NCBI RefSeq assembly: GCF_900111685.1
Contig: NZ_FOHX01000027.1
Location: forward strand, 1 to 64,000
Source of the DNA: Nonomuraea wenchangensis
GTDB taxonomy: Bacteria; Actinomycetota; Actinomycetes; Streptosporangiales; Streptosporangiaceae
DNA: 64,000 bases
Direction of reading: 5' to 3'
Shown: positions 24,160-31,039 of the stretch, one piece after another
Layout: each line of letters begins with the position of its first letter
Numbering within the stretch: position 1 is the stretch's first letter
Translations under genes and position numbers: made by a program
Notes under the pieces: generated by a model
Told to the model about the DNA's origin: nothing
The model's input: only the letters and a program-made list of their open reading frames with translations
The model's database searches: none

Positions 24160-24190
24160 CCGCGCGCCCCGACGCCACCGGGGCGCGCGG
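24160..24190 (+). terminator. hairpin terminator
   Basis: CCGCGCGCCCC (24160-24170) pairs with GGGGCGCGCGG (24180-24190), nine-base loop. Confidence 0.75.
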
Positions 24191-24225
24191 CCCCACCACC
24201 CCCACCACCCCGGAAGGGACAACCA

Positions 24226-24930
24226 GTGAACGTCCTACAGAACCTCGCGGCCCGTTCTATCGCCGCCGTCCGGCTCGCCCACGCCGACCGCCTACGCCAC
24301 CGCGAAGAGTGCGGCATGTGCGGCCCCGACCAGGAATGCCCGCGCGCCGCCGAGCAGTTCGCCGACCTACAGGCCCGCGTGCAGCGCGCCCGCGCCAACC
24401 TGACCACCTACCTCCCCAGGGGCTCTCTGGTCACCTACGGGGGCGCGCTCCGCAGGATGCACGGCGATTGGTGGATTCACGCCACGTGCACGGACTGTGA
24501 TCACACCGCGTACCGGCTGATCAGGGGGCGCGGCATGACCTTGCCCCACGTGCATCTGTCCGAGATCACCAGCGCGCCCATCCTGCAACCCCGCGCGGCT
24601 CAGACGGTGGACGCCGTCCGCGACGCCGTCCGGGAGGTAACCGCCATCCTCGCCATGAACGAGGTCCGGCTTCCGATGCTCGTGGACATCAACGGCTTGG
24701 GGGCGTGCACGCTCGCCTACCCCCGCGCCGCCTACGACCACGAGATAGCCGTAGCGGAGGCGGTCCAGCCGCAGACCCCCGAAGCTGCCTACGTGCTGGC
24801 AGCGCTACGCGCGTTGCCCCTACTGGCCAGCGCCGCCGACAACGGCAACGCCGCCGGAGCCGCCGGAGTCACGCAACGCCTGCTGAAGCTGCGTGAGACA
24901 GCGGCGCGCGTGCACCGCGCCAGCGAGTAG
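24226..24930 (+). CDS. hypothetical 234-residue Cys-containing protein
   Basis: GTG at 24226 after GGAAGGGACAACCA. N-terminal helix with ECGMCGPDQECPR, a TCTDCDHTAYRLIR segment around 85-98 (two Cys pairs, possible zinc ribbon), and helical C-terminus (TQRLLKLRETAARVHRASE). Function unknown. Followed by a perfect terminator. Confidence 0.7.
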   Translation: MNVLQNLAARSIAAVRLAHADRLRHREECGMCGPDQECPRAAEQFADLQARVQRARANLTTYLPRGSLVTYGGALRRMHGDWWIHATCTDCDHTAYRLIRGRGMTLPHVHLSEITSAPILQPRAAQTVDAVRDAVREVTAILAMNEVRLPMLVDINGLGACTLAYPRAAYDHEIAVAEAVQPQTPEAAYVLAALRALPLLASAADNGNAAGAAGVTQRLLKLRETAARVHRASE

Positions 24931-24940
24931 CCGCACCGCC

Positions 24941-24974
24941 GAAGCCCCCGCGCGGACCACCGCGCGGGGGCTTC
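24941..24974 (+). terminator. strong terminator hairpin
   Basis: GAAGCCCCCGCGCGG (24941-24955) and CCGCGCGGGGGCTTC (24960-24974) form a perfect 15-bp stem with a four-base loop. Confidence 0.9.
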
Positions 24975-24982
24975 CGCACGCC

Positions 24983-25080
24983 CAAGATCACCCCCCGTAC
25001 CCCCTCCCCGGCCGCCGGCCGGAGGTACCTCGGTTCCGTTCATGCCGAATGGTTTTGATCTTGCCCAGGGTTTGTATGGT
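24983..25080 (+). promoter_or_regulatory. promoter region carrying repressor-operator half-sites
   Basis: CAAGATCA (24983-24990) and its inverse TGATCTTG (25056-25063) match the arms of the 9186-9217 operator. TATGGT (25075-25080) is a good -10 candidate for the gene at 25128. This suggests control by the same repressor. Confidence 0.5.
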
Positions 25081-25127
25081 GTCGGAGTCCTGCTGGGCGC
25101 GGCGGGCGGATGGCCGGGGAGGTCGTG

Positions 25128-25889
25128 GTGTCGGATCGGGTGTGCGTGGGGCCGTGCAACAGGCAGGCTCGCGCGGTGTGGCAGGTGTTCCTCGGGGAGC
25201 GGGAGGCGCATGCGGATGCGGTGGACCGGTGGCTCGCGTCGGGCGGGGAGGGGGAGCCGCCGCCGGAGCCTGCGGTGCCGGTGGTGGAGTGGCGGGCGGG
25301 GGAGCCGCTGCACTGCGGCCGGTGCCGTGCGACGGGGCGGCGGGCGCTGCTGGTGGTGGACGAGCTGGCCGCGAGTCTGGCGGCGCGGCCGGGCGAGGTG
25401 AAGGCGCAGTCCAGGTGGTCGCGAGTGAAGGGCACCCGTCCGCACGGTTCGCTGTCGGGGGAGGCCGACCTCGTGCACACGGTGACGGGGGAGGTGCTGC
25501 GGCTACGCCGGGAGGTGGCCCGGAGGTTGGAGCTCGCGGACCAGCCGCCGGCGGGCCGCTCCGGGATGGCGCGGTCCCGGTCGGTGTCGTGGCTGGTGGA
25601 CAAGCTCGATGCGGCGCTCGCCCTCGACGGGCTGACCGTCGTGTCGAGCGTCGAGGACGACGAGCGGACCGTGGAGCTCGGCCCGGTCGAATGGGCGCTC
25701 GCCTGGGAGAACAAGCTGCGGCGCCTGGTGGATGACGCGCCCGGCCACACGCTCGCCCGCTGTCCGGGGTGCGGGGAGCGGCACCTGGAATGGGCGCCGC
25801 GGGCCGGCTACTACGTGTGCGGCGGCTGCGGGCGGCACGTCAGCGAGGCCGAGGCGCTGGAGCTGGTCACCGAGGAAGCGAGCGCGTGA
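25128..25889 (+). CDS. zinc-ribbon hypothetical protein, possibly lysogeny-controlled
   Basis: GTG at 25128 fits GGGGAGG upstream; an ATG at 25110 is the alternative. 253 residues. Cys pairs: VCVGPC near the N-terminus, HCGRCRATG near 60, and a C-terminal zinc ribbon ARCPGCGERHLEWAPRAGYY followed by VCGGCGRH. A helical middle region (EVLRLRREVARRLELAD, WLVDKLDAALALDG) separates them. Pattern resembles actinophage proteins of unknown function. Confidence 0.7.
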   Translation: MSDRVCVGPCNRQARAVWQVFLGEREAHADAVDRWLASGGEGEPPPEPAVPVVEWRAGEPLHCGRCRATGRRALLVVDELAASLAARPGEVKAQSRWSRVKGTRPHGSLSGEADLVHTVTGEVLRLRREVARRLELADQPPAGRSGMARSRSVSWLVDKLDAALALDGLTVVSSVEDDERTVELGPVEWALAWENKLRRLVDDAPGHTLARCPGCGERHLEWAPRAGYYVCGGCGRHVSEAEALELVTEEASA

Positions 25890-25890
25890 C

Positions 25891-25925
25891 GCTGGCGGTC
25901 CGCCCTGGATGGACGGCCCGCCAGC
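25891..25925. terminator. hairpin between convergent genes
   Basis: GCTGGCGG (25891-25898) pairs with CCGCCAGC (25918-25925) with further partial pairing inside. It separates the plus-strand zinc-ribbon gene from a minus-strand gene. The arms resemble one half of the dispersed dyad, but the spacing differs. Confidence 0.55.
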
Positions 25926-25963
25926 TCACGCCGACGAACTACTTCAGCACGTCAGCCGGCGTA

Positions 25964-26170
25964 CTACTTCAGCAGGGGCCGCGCGATGACCTCGACCAGC
26001 GCGACCGGGTCGTAGCCGAGGGCGACGAGCGCGATGCAGCCGCCCATGACGATGAGGGCGACGGCGACCTTCGTGGACATCATCACGCCGGGCTGCGGCG
26101 GAGGGTTACCGCCGCGGCTGTTGCTGCCGGGTTCGTCCGGCGGTTGGCCGGGGAGCGCGGGACTGGACAT
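25964..26170 (-). CDS. 68-residue single-span membrane protein
   Basis: ATG at 26170 with GGAGGCAC upstream. Pro/Gly-rich N-terminus (PGQPPDEPGSNSRGGNPPPQ), then one hydrophobic helix (about 36-54, AVALIVMGGCIALVALGY) and a short tail. Could be a lysogenic-conversion or superinfection-exclusion protein; a holin is unlikely this far from the endolysin. Confidence 0.6.
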   Translation of the reverse strand: MSSPALPGQPPDEPGSNSRGGNPPPQPGVMMSTKVAVALIVMGGCIALVALGYDPVALVEVIARPLLK

Positions 26171-26180
26171 GTGCCTCCGT

Positions 26181-26206
26181 TCCTGGGGTCAGCTCTGACC
26201 CCAGGA
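26181..26206. promoter_or_regulatory. near-perfect 26-bp palindrome in the leader of the membrane-protein gene
   Basis: TCCTGGGGTCAG (26181-26192) and CTGACCCCAGGA (26195-26206) are perfect inverted arms around CT. It lies 10 nt upstream of the minus-strand ATG at 26170, so it may act as an operator or as an RNA hairpin next to the ribosome site. Confidence 0.75.
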
Positions 26207-26337
26207 GGCGCAGGTCACAGTGCCGCGCTTCATGTTGCGCCGCACGCAATCGACCGCTTAATGTAAGTGCAGTCATTTAACACTCGCTAAGCGACGACGG
26301 ACCTGCATCTCCTGGGGTTCGACTTCATGCGCGACTA

Positions 26338-26364
26338 GGCCCCGGCCCTGGTACGGCTGGGGCT
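26338..26364 (+). terminator. hairpin upstream of the gene at 26410
   Basis: GGCCCCGGCC (26338-26347) pairs with GGCTGGGGCT-type sequence ending 26364 and is followed by TTTCG. The region before it, 26207-26337, is AT-rich for this window, holds an imperfect stem CGCTTA...TAAGCG (about 26258-26294) and no gene. Confidence 0.5.
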
Positions 26365-26409
26365 TTCGTCGTGTGTGACTACGGTAATGGACTCGCCGCT
26401 CGATGCGAA

Positions 26410-26577
26410 ATGAGCCACTGGTCCTCGGACGAGCTTGAAAAACTCGCCCCTGACCTGCGGAAACACGCTTTCTGGCGCATGTTGCGCACGGGTGGCGCAC
26501 CGCCACCCGTCACGTGCCGGGCCTGCTGGGAGGCGCGGAAACCGGCTCTGACCTGGGAAAAGACGTCGGCGCGCTGA
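26410..26577 (+). CDS. small 55-residue protein
   Basis: ATG at 26410 overlaps the stop of an 8-residue upstream frame (26387-26413) that begins 2 nt after TACGGT. Sequence begins SHWSSDELEKLAPDLRKHAF and holds one CRAC pair in VTCRACWEARKPALTW. Function unknown; the reading frame is real-looking but short. Confidence 0.45.
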   Translation: MSHWSSDELEKLAPDLRKHAFWRMLRTGGAPPPVTCRACWEARKPALTWEKTSAR

Positions 26578-26889
26578 GCGGCGCCCGGATGGCCGGTACT
26601 CTGCGTAACTTTGTTTATTCGCGTGCTGAGAATGTTGAGAACGGCCTGAGATTGCTGAGATTCGCAGGTGGAGCCGCGATCACGGCGTGTCGGCTATCGT
26701 GAACGGTACGGCTCTCGCAAGCCTGCCTCCGAGCGCATCACCTGCCTACGCCAGGGACCGCGCACCGACGAGGTGAAGGTCCGCCCGTGGATCGCGTATC
26801 CCTCTCGCCTCCGTGCGCCCGAAGGTGGCGTCGGTCTCCTGCGTCTTCGAGGTGGGGTGCGTAGGGCCGCCATCTGGAAGGACACTCCC
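26578..26889. other. 312-nt gap with four phased TGAGA motifs
   Basis: TGAGA occurs at 26627, 26636, 26647 and 26656, spacing 9, 11 and 9 nt, so the motifs lie on one face of the helix. TATCGT (about 26695) and TACGGC nearby resemble -10 boxes for the gene at 26890. No coding sequence seen. Confidence 0.5.
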
Positions 26890-27588
26890 ATGACCAGCAA
26901 CCCCCGCTGGAAGAAGCGCGTCCGCGAGTACGCCGCCGCGCACGGCCTCAGCTACCAGCAGGCCCACGAAGCGCTCACCCAGGCCGGAACCTCCGCCCCC
27001 GCCGGCGACGGCTGGACGGCCGACCCCGCTCAATGGACGCACGCCGGAGCGGGCCGCTGGCTGGTCGAATTCAGTGAGCACGGCATCGGCGGCGACGAGG
27101 TCGAGCCCCTCCACCTCGACGCGGCCAGCGCCGCCGACCTGAAGGAACAGCTCGGCATGCTGGCGATGCGGCGCGGCTGGATCGACTTCTGGGTCGAGCT
27201 CGACGGCCTCACCGGACGTTTCCGGTTTGACGGGCTCGAATCCGGCACCGACATCCTCGCCGAGTTCACCCTCCGGCTGGACCCCGACGAGGACGTGGTC
27301 GAGCTGCCCCGTTCGTTCTCCCACGACATGTACGAGCTGATCGACCTCGTTCAGCAGCGGTTCGACTGCACCGTGGACGCCTTCACCTTCGTGCGCGGCG
27401 CCCGCGGCGGCGACGTCGAGTACATGGGGCTGATCTACCGAGCCGGGACGCAGATGTACCACCTGCTCCACATCACCGACCGGGAAGGCGGCTGGGAGTA
27501 CACGCTGTCCGGCGGATGGCCGCTCGCCCGCGACGAGGAAGCCGTCGAGGCGTTCCAGGCGAAGGTCGCCGAGCACATCCACGCCTGA
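26890..27588 (+). CDS. hypothetical 232-residue protein
   Basis: ATG at 26890 with GGAAGGACACTCCC upstream. Starts with a small basic helical region (NPRWKKRVREYAAAHGLSYQ), then a Trp-rich beta domain (WLVEFSEHGIGGDEVEPLHL, GWIDFWVELDGLTGRF) and a C-terminal acidic region. The first 40 residues resemble the N-terminal helix-hairpin of small actinobacterial DNA-binding proteins. Function unknown. Confidence 0.65.
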   Translation: MTSNPRWKKRVREYAAAHGLSYQQAHEALTQAGTSAPAGDGWTADPAQWTHAGAGRWLVEFSEHGIGGDEVEPLHLDAASAADLKEQLGMLAMRRGWIDFWVELDGLTGRFRFDGLESGTDILAEFTLRLDPDEDVVELPRSFSHDMYELIDLVQQRFDCTVDAFTFVRGARGGDVEYMGLIYRAGTQMYHLLHITDREGGWEYTLSGGWPLARDEEAVEAFQAKVAEHIHA

Positions 27589-27603
27589 CCCCGAGCATGA
27601 AGA

Positions 27604-27634
27604 AGGCCCGCCGCGCTCCTCGCGCGACGGGCCT
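27604..27634. terminator. bidirectional terminator hairpin
   Basis: AGGCCCGCCGCGC (27604-27616) pairs with GCGCGACGGGCCT (27622-27634), one mismatch, between convergent genes. Confidence 0.85.
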
Positions 27635-27651
27635 CTCCAGAGGGTTCGGGT

Positions 27652-27771
27652 CTACTCGACCTCGGCGGCCTCCTCGTCGTCCTCGACCTCGACCTCGGCG
27701 GTCTCCTCGGGCTCGACGGTGTCGGTGGTGTCGGCGGTCTCGTCCACCTGGTCGTTGAAGCGGGCGCTCAT
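27652..27771 (-). CDS. 39-residue highly acidic protein
   Basis: ATG at 27771 with AAAGGA in a conserved CCTCGCGAAAGGA leader (27781-27794 on the plus strand). MSARFNDQVDETADTTDTVE leads into a tail made almost only of Glu, Val, Asp and Ala. Such compact negative charge suits a DNA mimic, or a ubiquitin-like or precursor peptide; nothing diagnostic is present. Confidence 0.6.
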   Translation of the reverse strand: MSARFNDQVDETADTTDTVEPEETAEVEVEDDEEAAEVE

Positions 27772-27822
27772 GGTGTCATTTCCTTTCGCGAGGAAGAACG
27801 TGTCTCTCCCATCATGACGTGT

Positions 27823-27842
27823 CGTTGGCGGTTCCGCCTACG
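27823..27842. repeat. dispersed dyad repeat, copy 7
   Basis: CGTTGGCGGTTCCGCCTACG, one mismatch. Overlaps the stop codon of the minus-strand gene 27838-28047. Confidence 0.85.
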
Positions 27843-28047
27843 AACCGGCGGAAAGAATGGCCTCGACCTCCTCCGCGGTGACGGTCCGGCCCTGGCCCCG
27901 GCTCCGGCTGACGTCCTCCGCGATCTGCTCGTGGGTCCAGCCGGGGCAGGCGCGGGCCATTTCGCGCACCTCCGCCGTGGTCTTCTCCTGCTCGTCCGTC
28001 GTGATCGGGGTGAAGTGCGTGCTGCCGGGGCTGTGGTGGCTGTCCAT
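27838..28047 (-). CDS. 69-residue helical protein
   Basis: ATG at 28047 with GAAGGGA in the conserved CTCCTCGCGAAGGG leader. Begins MDSHHSPGSTHFTPITTDEQ; then helices EKTTAEVREMARACPGWTHE and EEVEAILSAGS, HTH-like (GWTHEQIAEDVSRSRGQGRT). Probably a small DNA-binding protein. The dyad repeat overlaps its end. Confidence 0.6.
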   Translation of the reverse strand: MDSHHSPGSTHFTPITTDEQEKTTAEVREMARACPGWTHEQIAEDVSRSRGQGRTVTAEEVEAILSAGS

Positions 28048-28098
28048 GGTGATGTCCCTTCGCGAGGAGTTGTTCTGTCCCCGCCAGCATGGCGGGTC

Positions 28099-28118
28099 CG
28101 TTGGCGGTTCCGCATGCG
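28099..28118. repeat. dispersed dyad repeat, copy 8 (right arm degenerate)
   Basis: CGTTGGCGGTTCCGCATGCG. It starts 37 bp before copy 9. Confidence 0.75.
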
Positions 28119-28135
28119 TTCCCTGCGTATTGGTG

Positions 28136-28155
28136 CGTTGGCGGTTCCGCCAGCG
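28136..28155. repeat. dispersed dyad repeat, copy 9
   Basis: CGTTGGCGGTTCCGCCAGCG, one mismatch in the right arm. Confidence 0.85.
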
Positions 28156-28368
28156 GTTGCGTGCCCGCGATCATGTGTGAAACACTTCGTGCGGGCGGCA
28201 CCCCTATGCCCATCACCCCCCTTGTGACCTGGGCCGATACGGATTGCGGGACTGGACGCGTCTGTGACGGTGCGTGTGCCGCCCCCACCCTTTCCTATCG
28301 GCCGTGGCGTGTTCGCGCGTCTCCGGCCATCTCAGCGCGCCGATTCTTCACGGGAAGCGGGGGTGAAC

Positions 28369-28602
28369 ATGGCCCCGGTCACCGCCGCGATGGCCGCACA
28401 GCGCCTCGGCCGATCCCCGACCACCATCCGCCTGTGGGCCCACCGGTATGCCGCTCGCACGCTCGGCCGGGACGGGCGGCAGGTCGTCTACGACTACGAC
28501 GACCTGGCCACGATCGAGTGGTGCATCTGGGCCGGCCACGTCGTACCGCTCACCCCTGAGGAGCGGGACGAGCTGCGCGCCGCCCGCCGGCGAGCAGCCT
28601 GA
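28369..28602 (+). CDS. MerR/excisionase-like HTH protein
   Basis: ATG at 28369 (GTG at 28363 is an alternative); GGAAGCGGGG upstream. 77 residues: MAAQRLGRSPTTIRLWAHRY and VYDYDDLATIEWCI match the winged-helix of MerR-type and phage Xis-like proteins. Could be a directionality factor for the resolvase or a regulator; no integrase is adjacent. Confidence 0.7.
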   Translation: MAPVTAAMAAQRLGRSPTTIRLWAHRYAARTLGRDGRQVVYDYDDLATIEWCIWAGHVVPLTPEERDELRAARRRAA

Positions 28603-28623
28603 TGCAGCACGAAAGGAACCTGT

Positions 28624-28839
28624 ATGAACTTCGGCCATGCCCTGGCGCACCTCCGCGACGGCCACAAGGTCACCCGCGACGGCTGGAACGGTCGCGGCAT
28701 GTGGCTCGCCCTCCAGGTCCCCGACCAGCACTCGAAGATGAGCCGCCCCTACATCTACATGTCCACCGTGGACGGCGGCCTGGTGCCGTGGGTCGCGTCC
28801 CAGACGGACCTGCTCGCCGACGACTGGCGGCTGGCGTAG
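28624..28839 (+). CDS. Tad2-like (DUF2829) protein, anti-Thoeris candidate
   Basis: ATG at 28624 with GAAAGGA upstream. All 71 residues follow the DUF2829 pattern: MNFGHALAHLRDGHKVTRDG at the N-terminus, then WNGRGMWLALQ, PYIYMSTVDGGLVPWVASQ and the closing TDLLADDWRLA. Characterised Tad2 proteins of this family bind and sequester the cyclic nucleotide signal of Thoeris defence. Length is close to known members. Ligand-pocket residues cannot be confirmed by eye. Confidence 0.85.
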   Translation: MNFGHALAHLRDGHKVTRDGWNGRGMWLALQVPDQHSKMSRPYIYMSTVDGGLVPWVASQTDLLADDWRLA

Positions 28840-28863
28840 CCCCGCCCTCTTGAAGGAGCCCTC

Positions 28864-29094
28864 GTGCAGATCAGGCCCCGCGTCCGCATCGTCGGCGCCG
28901 AACGCCACCAGCTCGCCCAGCACATCGCTGGCCGCTACAGCGCGGGCGAGTCCATCCGCGCGCTCGCGGCCTCGATCGGCCGCTCGTACGGGTTCATCCA
29001 CCAGCTCCTGGAGGAGGCGGGCGCCGAGATCCGGCACCGCGGCGGCAACCACCGCACCCGCCCCACCACCACGGCGGCCGGGGCCGGAAAGTGA
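28864..29094 (+). CDS. small HTH protein of the Lsr2-tail type
   Basis: GTG at 28864. The helix-turn-helix AGRYSAGESIRALAASIGRS, YGFIHQLLEEAG with the trailing RHRGG and a basic Thr/Arg tail is a common actinobacterial small HTH protein. DNA-binding regulator or nucleoid-type protein. Stop overlaps the next GTG. Confidence 0.75.
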   Translation: MQIRPRVRIVGAERHQLAQHIAGRYSAGESIRALAASIGRSYGFIHQLLEEAGAEIRHRGGNHRTRPTTTAAGAGK

Positions 29095-29261
29095 CGCCCG
29101 CCGAGCAGGCCGCCGTGCAGGCGGGGAAGATGCTGGACCTGGCCGCCGAGCACCTCCTGGAGCCCGAGTACGTGGCGAACTGTGTGGCCGTGGCGGACGC
29201 GTGGACGCGGCTGCACTTGGCCCTGACGACCGGTGCGATCATGCGGTTCTCGCCGGACTGA
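29091..29261 (+). CDS. 56-residue helical protein
   Basis: GTG at 29091 overlaps the upstream stop. Two helices (PAEQAAVQAGKMLDLAAEHL and EYVANCVAVADAWTRLHLAL). No domain recognised. Its stop directly abuts the stop of the convergent minus-strand gene. Confidence 0.6.
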   Translation: MTPAEQAAVQAGKMLDLAAEHLLEPEYVANCVAVADAWTRLHLALTTGAIMRFSPD

Positions 29262-29561
29262 TCAGTCCTCCGGGTGCACACCCAGGTAGTCGCGGGCCGC
29301 GCCGCCCAGCTCGTACGGCTTCACGAGGACCTGGAGACCCTGCTCGGCGTCCCACGTGGCGACTTCGCGCAGCTTGTCGTCCACGAAGGTGGGGCTCTGG
29401 CCGTCGCCCTCGTTCGGCGCCCAATCGCCGGCGGCCCACGCCGCGGCGTCGGCAGCGAACTTCCCGCGCATGTCCTCCCCCCAGGCGATGAAGCTCCACG
29501 CCTGGTCGCCGTTGGCGACGACGAGGATTTCGCTGTTCGTCTCGTACAGGGTGATGGTCAT
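29262..29561 (-). CDS. hypothetical 99-residue acidic protein
   Basis: ATG at 29561 with GAAGGAG in the conserved CGCGAAGGA leader. Strand-rich N-terminus (TLYETNSEILVVANGDQAWS), then Asp/Ala/Trp-rich helices (AAAWAAGDWAPNEGDG). Function unknown. The 184-nt upstream gap holds no other gene. Confidence 0.65.
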   Translation of the reverse strand: MTITLYETNSEILVVANGDQAWSFIAWGEDMRGKFAADAAAWAAGDWAPNEGDGQSPTFVDDKLREVATWDAEQGLQVLVKPYELGGAARDYLGVHPED

Positions 29562-29691
29562 GACCTGCTCCTTCGCGGTGTGCTGAGGTCGTGCGCCACG
29601 CCATGTGCGTGGGGCACCGCAGTTCGTTGAGATCCTCAGCCCCGAGGAGCTGCCACAGGCCGGACGAAGCCGACCATGGTCTCAACATAGC

Positions 29692-29719
29692 GGAGCCCGC
29701 CGACATCGCGGCGGGCTCC
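29692..29719 (-). terminator. terminator of the minus-strand operon 29746-32241
   Basis: GGAGCCCGCCG (29692-29702) pairs perfectly with CGGCGGGCTCC (29709-29719). Confidence 0.8.
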
Positions 29720-29745
29720 GGATTGATCTCGTTGAAGCTCCTCCC

Positions 29746-30126
29746 TTACCTGACCAGCTCGACGCCGCGCGCCAGTCCCCACATGCGTAGGGCCAGCTCC
29801 TCCGGGTCGTCGCCCTCCAGGTGCTCCCCGTCACCGACCTGCCGGAACAGGCGAGCCACCTCACGGGCCGCGCTGCGCGCACTGCCCCGAGGGATGTCCG
29901 CCAGGCCCGTGCTGGCCGGCTCGGCGTAGGTGACGTCGGAGTAGTACAGCTCGACCACGTGGGCGGCGATCCGGTAGCGCTCCTGCTGGTCGCAGTCGTC
30001 GCAGTTCGCGGGCTGGCCGCTCCAGATGGTGCGGGTGAGAGCCTGCTCCAGAGAGAGGGAGAGGTCGCCGAGCATGATGTCGGCCGCCCGCTCCAGGACG
30101 TAGGCGACGCACACGAAACTAGCCAT
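29746..30126 (-). CDS. hypothetical 126-residue protein with CDDC motif
   Basis: ATG at 30126 after GAGGGGG. Helical N-terminus (YVLERAADIMLGDLSLSLEQ), NCDDCDQQERYRIAAHVVEL in the middle, and helices to the end (ARSAAREVARLFRQVGDGEH). Last gene of a coupled minus-strand operon. Function unknown. Confidence 0.65.
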   Translation of the reverse strand: MASFVCVAYVLERAADIMLGDLSLSLEQALTRTIWSGQPANCDDCDQQERYRIAAHVVELYYSDVTYAEPASTGLADIPRGSARSAAREVARLFRQVGDGEHLEGDDPEELALRMWGLARGVELVR

Positions 30127-30466
30127 CGAGCCGCCCCCTCGCGGCGAGCTCCAGTTCCCGCGCCGCCTGCGCGGGCGGGATCGGGATGACGACGACCCGA
30201 TCGGTCGGGTACGCCTCGTACGCCTCGCCCGGCTGCGCCTCCGTCCCGAAAAGGATCGGCGCCTCGTAGCCGTCGTTGACGTACTCGGCGAACAGGATGC
30301 GCGGCCACTCGCCGCCCACCTTCGGCGGCTCGCAAGGCAGCACGTCGAGCATGGCCACCAGCCGGAACCGGCCGCCCGAGGCGAACCGCATGACCAGCTC
30401 GTGCACGTCCATCGCGATCGAGCCGGGCTCGTCGTAATCACTACGGTCGGGGAAGGTCTCACGCAC
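30119..30466 (-). CDS. hypothetical 115-residue protein
   Basis: GTG at 30466. Beta-rich: VHELVMRFASGGRFRLVAML, then WPRILFAEYVNDGYEAPILF and DRVVVIPIPP. Overlaps both neighbours by 8 nt. No family recognised. Confidence 0.65.
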   Translation of the reverse strand: MRETFPDRSDYDEPGSIAMDVHELVMRFASGGRFRLVAMLDVLPCEPPKVGGEWPRILFAEYVNDGYEAPILFGTEAQPGEAYEAYPTDRVVVIPIPPAQAARELELAARGRLDG

Positions 30467-30845
30467 CTTCGGTGACCTCCTTGACGGCCGCCCGCACCCG
30501 GTCGGCCTGGTCGTGGGGGAGGACCACGCGGGCGTTGCTCCCGCAGGCGGGGAAGCTGACCGTCAGGTCCAGGCCGTGCTGGTCGCTGACGGCGGTAAGC
30601 CACACGTCTCCGTCCGGGTCTTTCAGGGGGAGCGTGCGCTGGCCGTGGACGGCGTTCGGGCCGAGCATGCCGAACAGCAGGTTGAGGTCGTGGGGCTCCA
30701 GTCCGAGCAGGAGGCCGGACACGTTGACGATGACGCTGCCGACCGGAGCGTCCGGCAGGGCGTCGATCACGTCGAAGTACGAGCCGTCCGTGTCGATGTA
30801 GAGCGACGAGTACGCGAAGGGTGCCGTCGCGGTGGCCTCAGCCAT
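30459..30845 (-). CDS. hypothetical 128-residue protein
   Basis: ATG at 30845 overlaps the upstream stop (ATGGCTGA). Beta-strand-rich with DTDGSYFDVIDALPDAPVGS, VIVNVSGLLLGLEPHDLNLL and a C-terminal helix (HDQADRVRAAVKEVTE). Function unknown. Confidence 0.65.
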   Translation of the reverse strand: MAEATATAPFAYSSLYIDTDGSYFDVIDALPDAPVGSVIVNVSGLLLGLEPHDLNLLFGMLGPNAVHGQRTLPLKDPDGDVWLTAVSDQHGLDLTVSFPACGSNARVVLPHDQADRVRAAVKEVTEGA

Positions 30846-30972
30846 TCCACACCACAACGGTGCTGTGGACGGGGCACGCGCCCATGTCCGAGTGCAGGTG
30901 GTAGGTGCCGGACAGGCCGCACGCGGTGCGCGGGTCGGCCGAGCAGTCGTAGACGCACGTGCAGTTTTTCAC
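30838..30972 (-). CDS. 44-residue Cys-rich small protein
   Basis: GTG at 30972 with AAAGGACACCC in the conserved leader. KNCTCVYDCSADPRTACGLS, then TYHLHSDMGACPVHSTVVVW: five Cys and three His in 44 residues, so metal binding or disulphides are likely. Function unknown. Confidence 0.6.
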   Translation of the reverse strand: MKNCTCVYDCSADPRTACGLSGTYHLHSDMGACPVHSTVVVWNG

Positions 30973-31039
30973 GGGTGTCCTTTCGCAGGTCGGTGTCTTT
31001 TCGCGAGGAATCGACGCCACCGTACGACCGGCACCTTGG

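Larger units (their letters stand above)
28048..28368. other. 321-nt divergent gap with two dyad repeats
   Basis: Holds dyad copies 8 and 9, a palindrome GTGTGAAACAC (28175-28185) and a CCGCCAGCATGGCGG hairpin (28081-28095). It separates minus-strand genes on the left from the plus-strand group at 28369. No gene seen. Confidence 0.6.

Noticed and set aside
25891..25925. GCTGGCGG/CCGCCAGC as another copy of the dispersed dyad
   Set aside because: The arms resemble the compensated variant, but they are 19 nt apart instead of about 2, so it is better read as a terminator hairpin.
26295..26345. A GGTTCGA-like segment that looks like a tRNA T-loop
   Set aside because: The bases on either side do not pair as a T-stem, and no acceptor or anticodon arm is found upstream, so no tRNA gene or tRNA-derived att site can be claimed.
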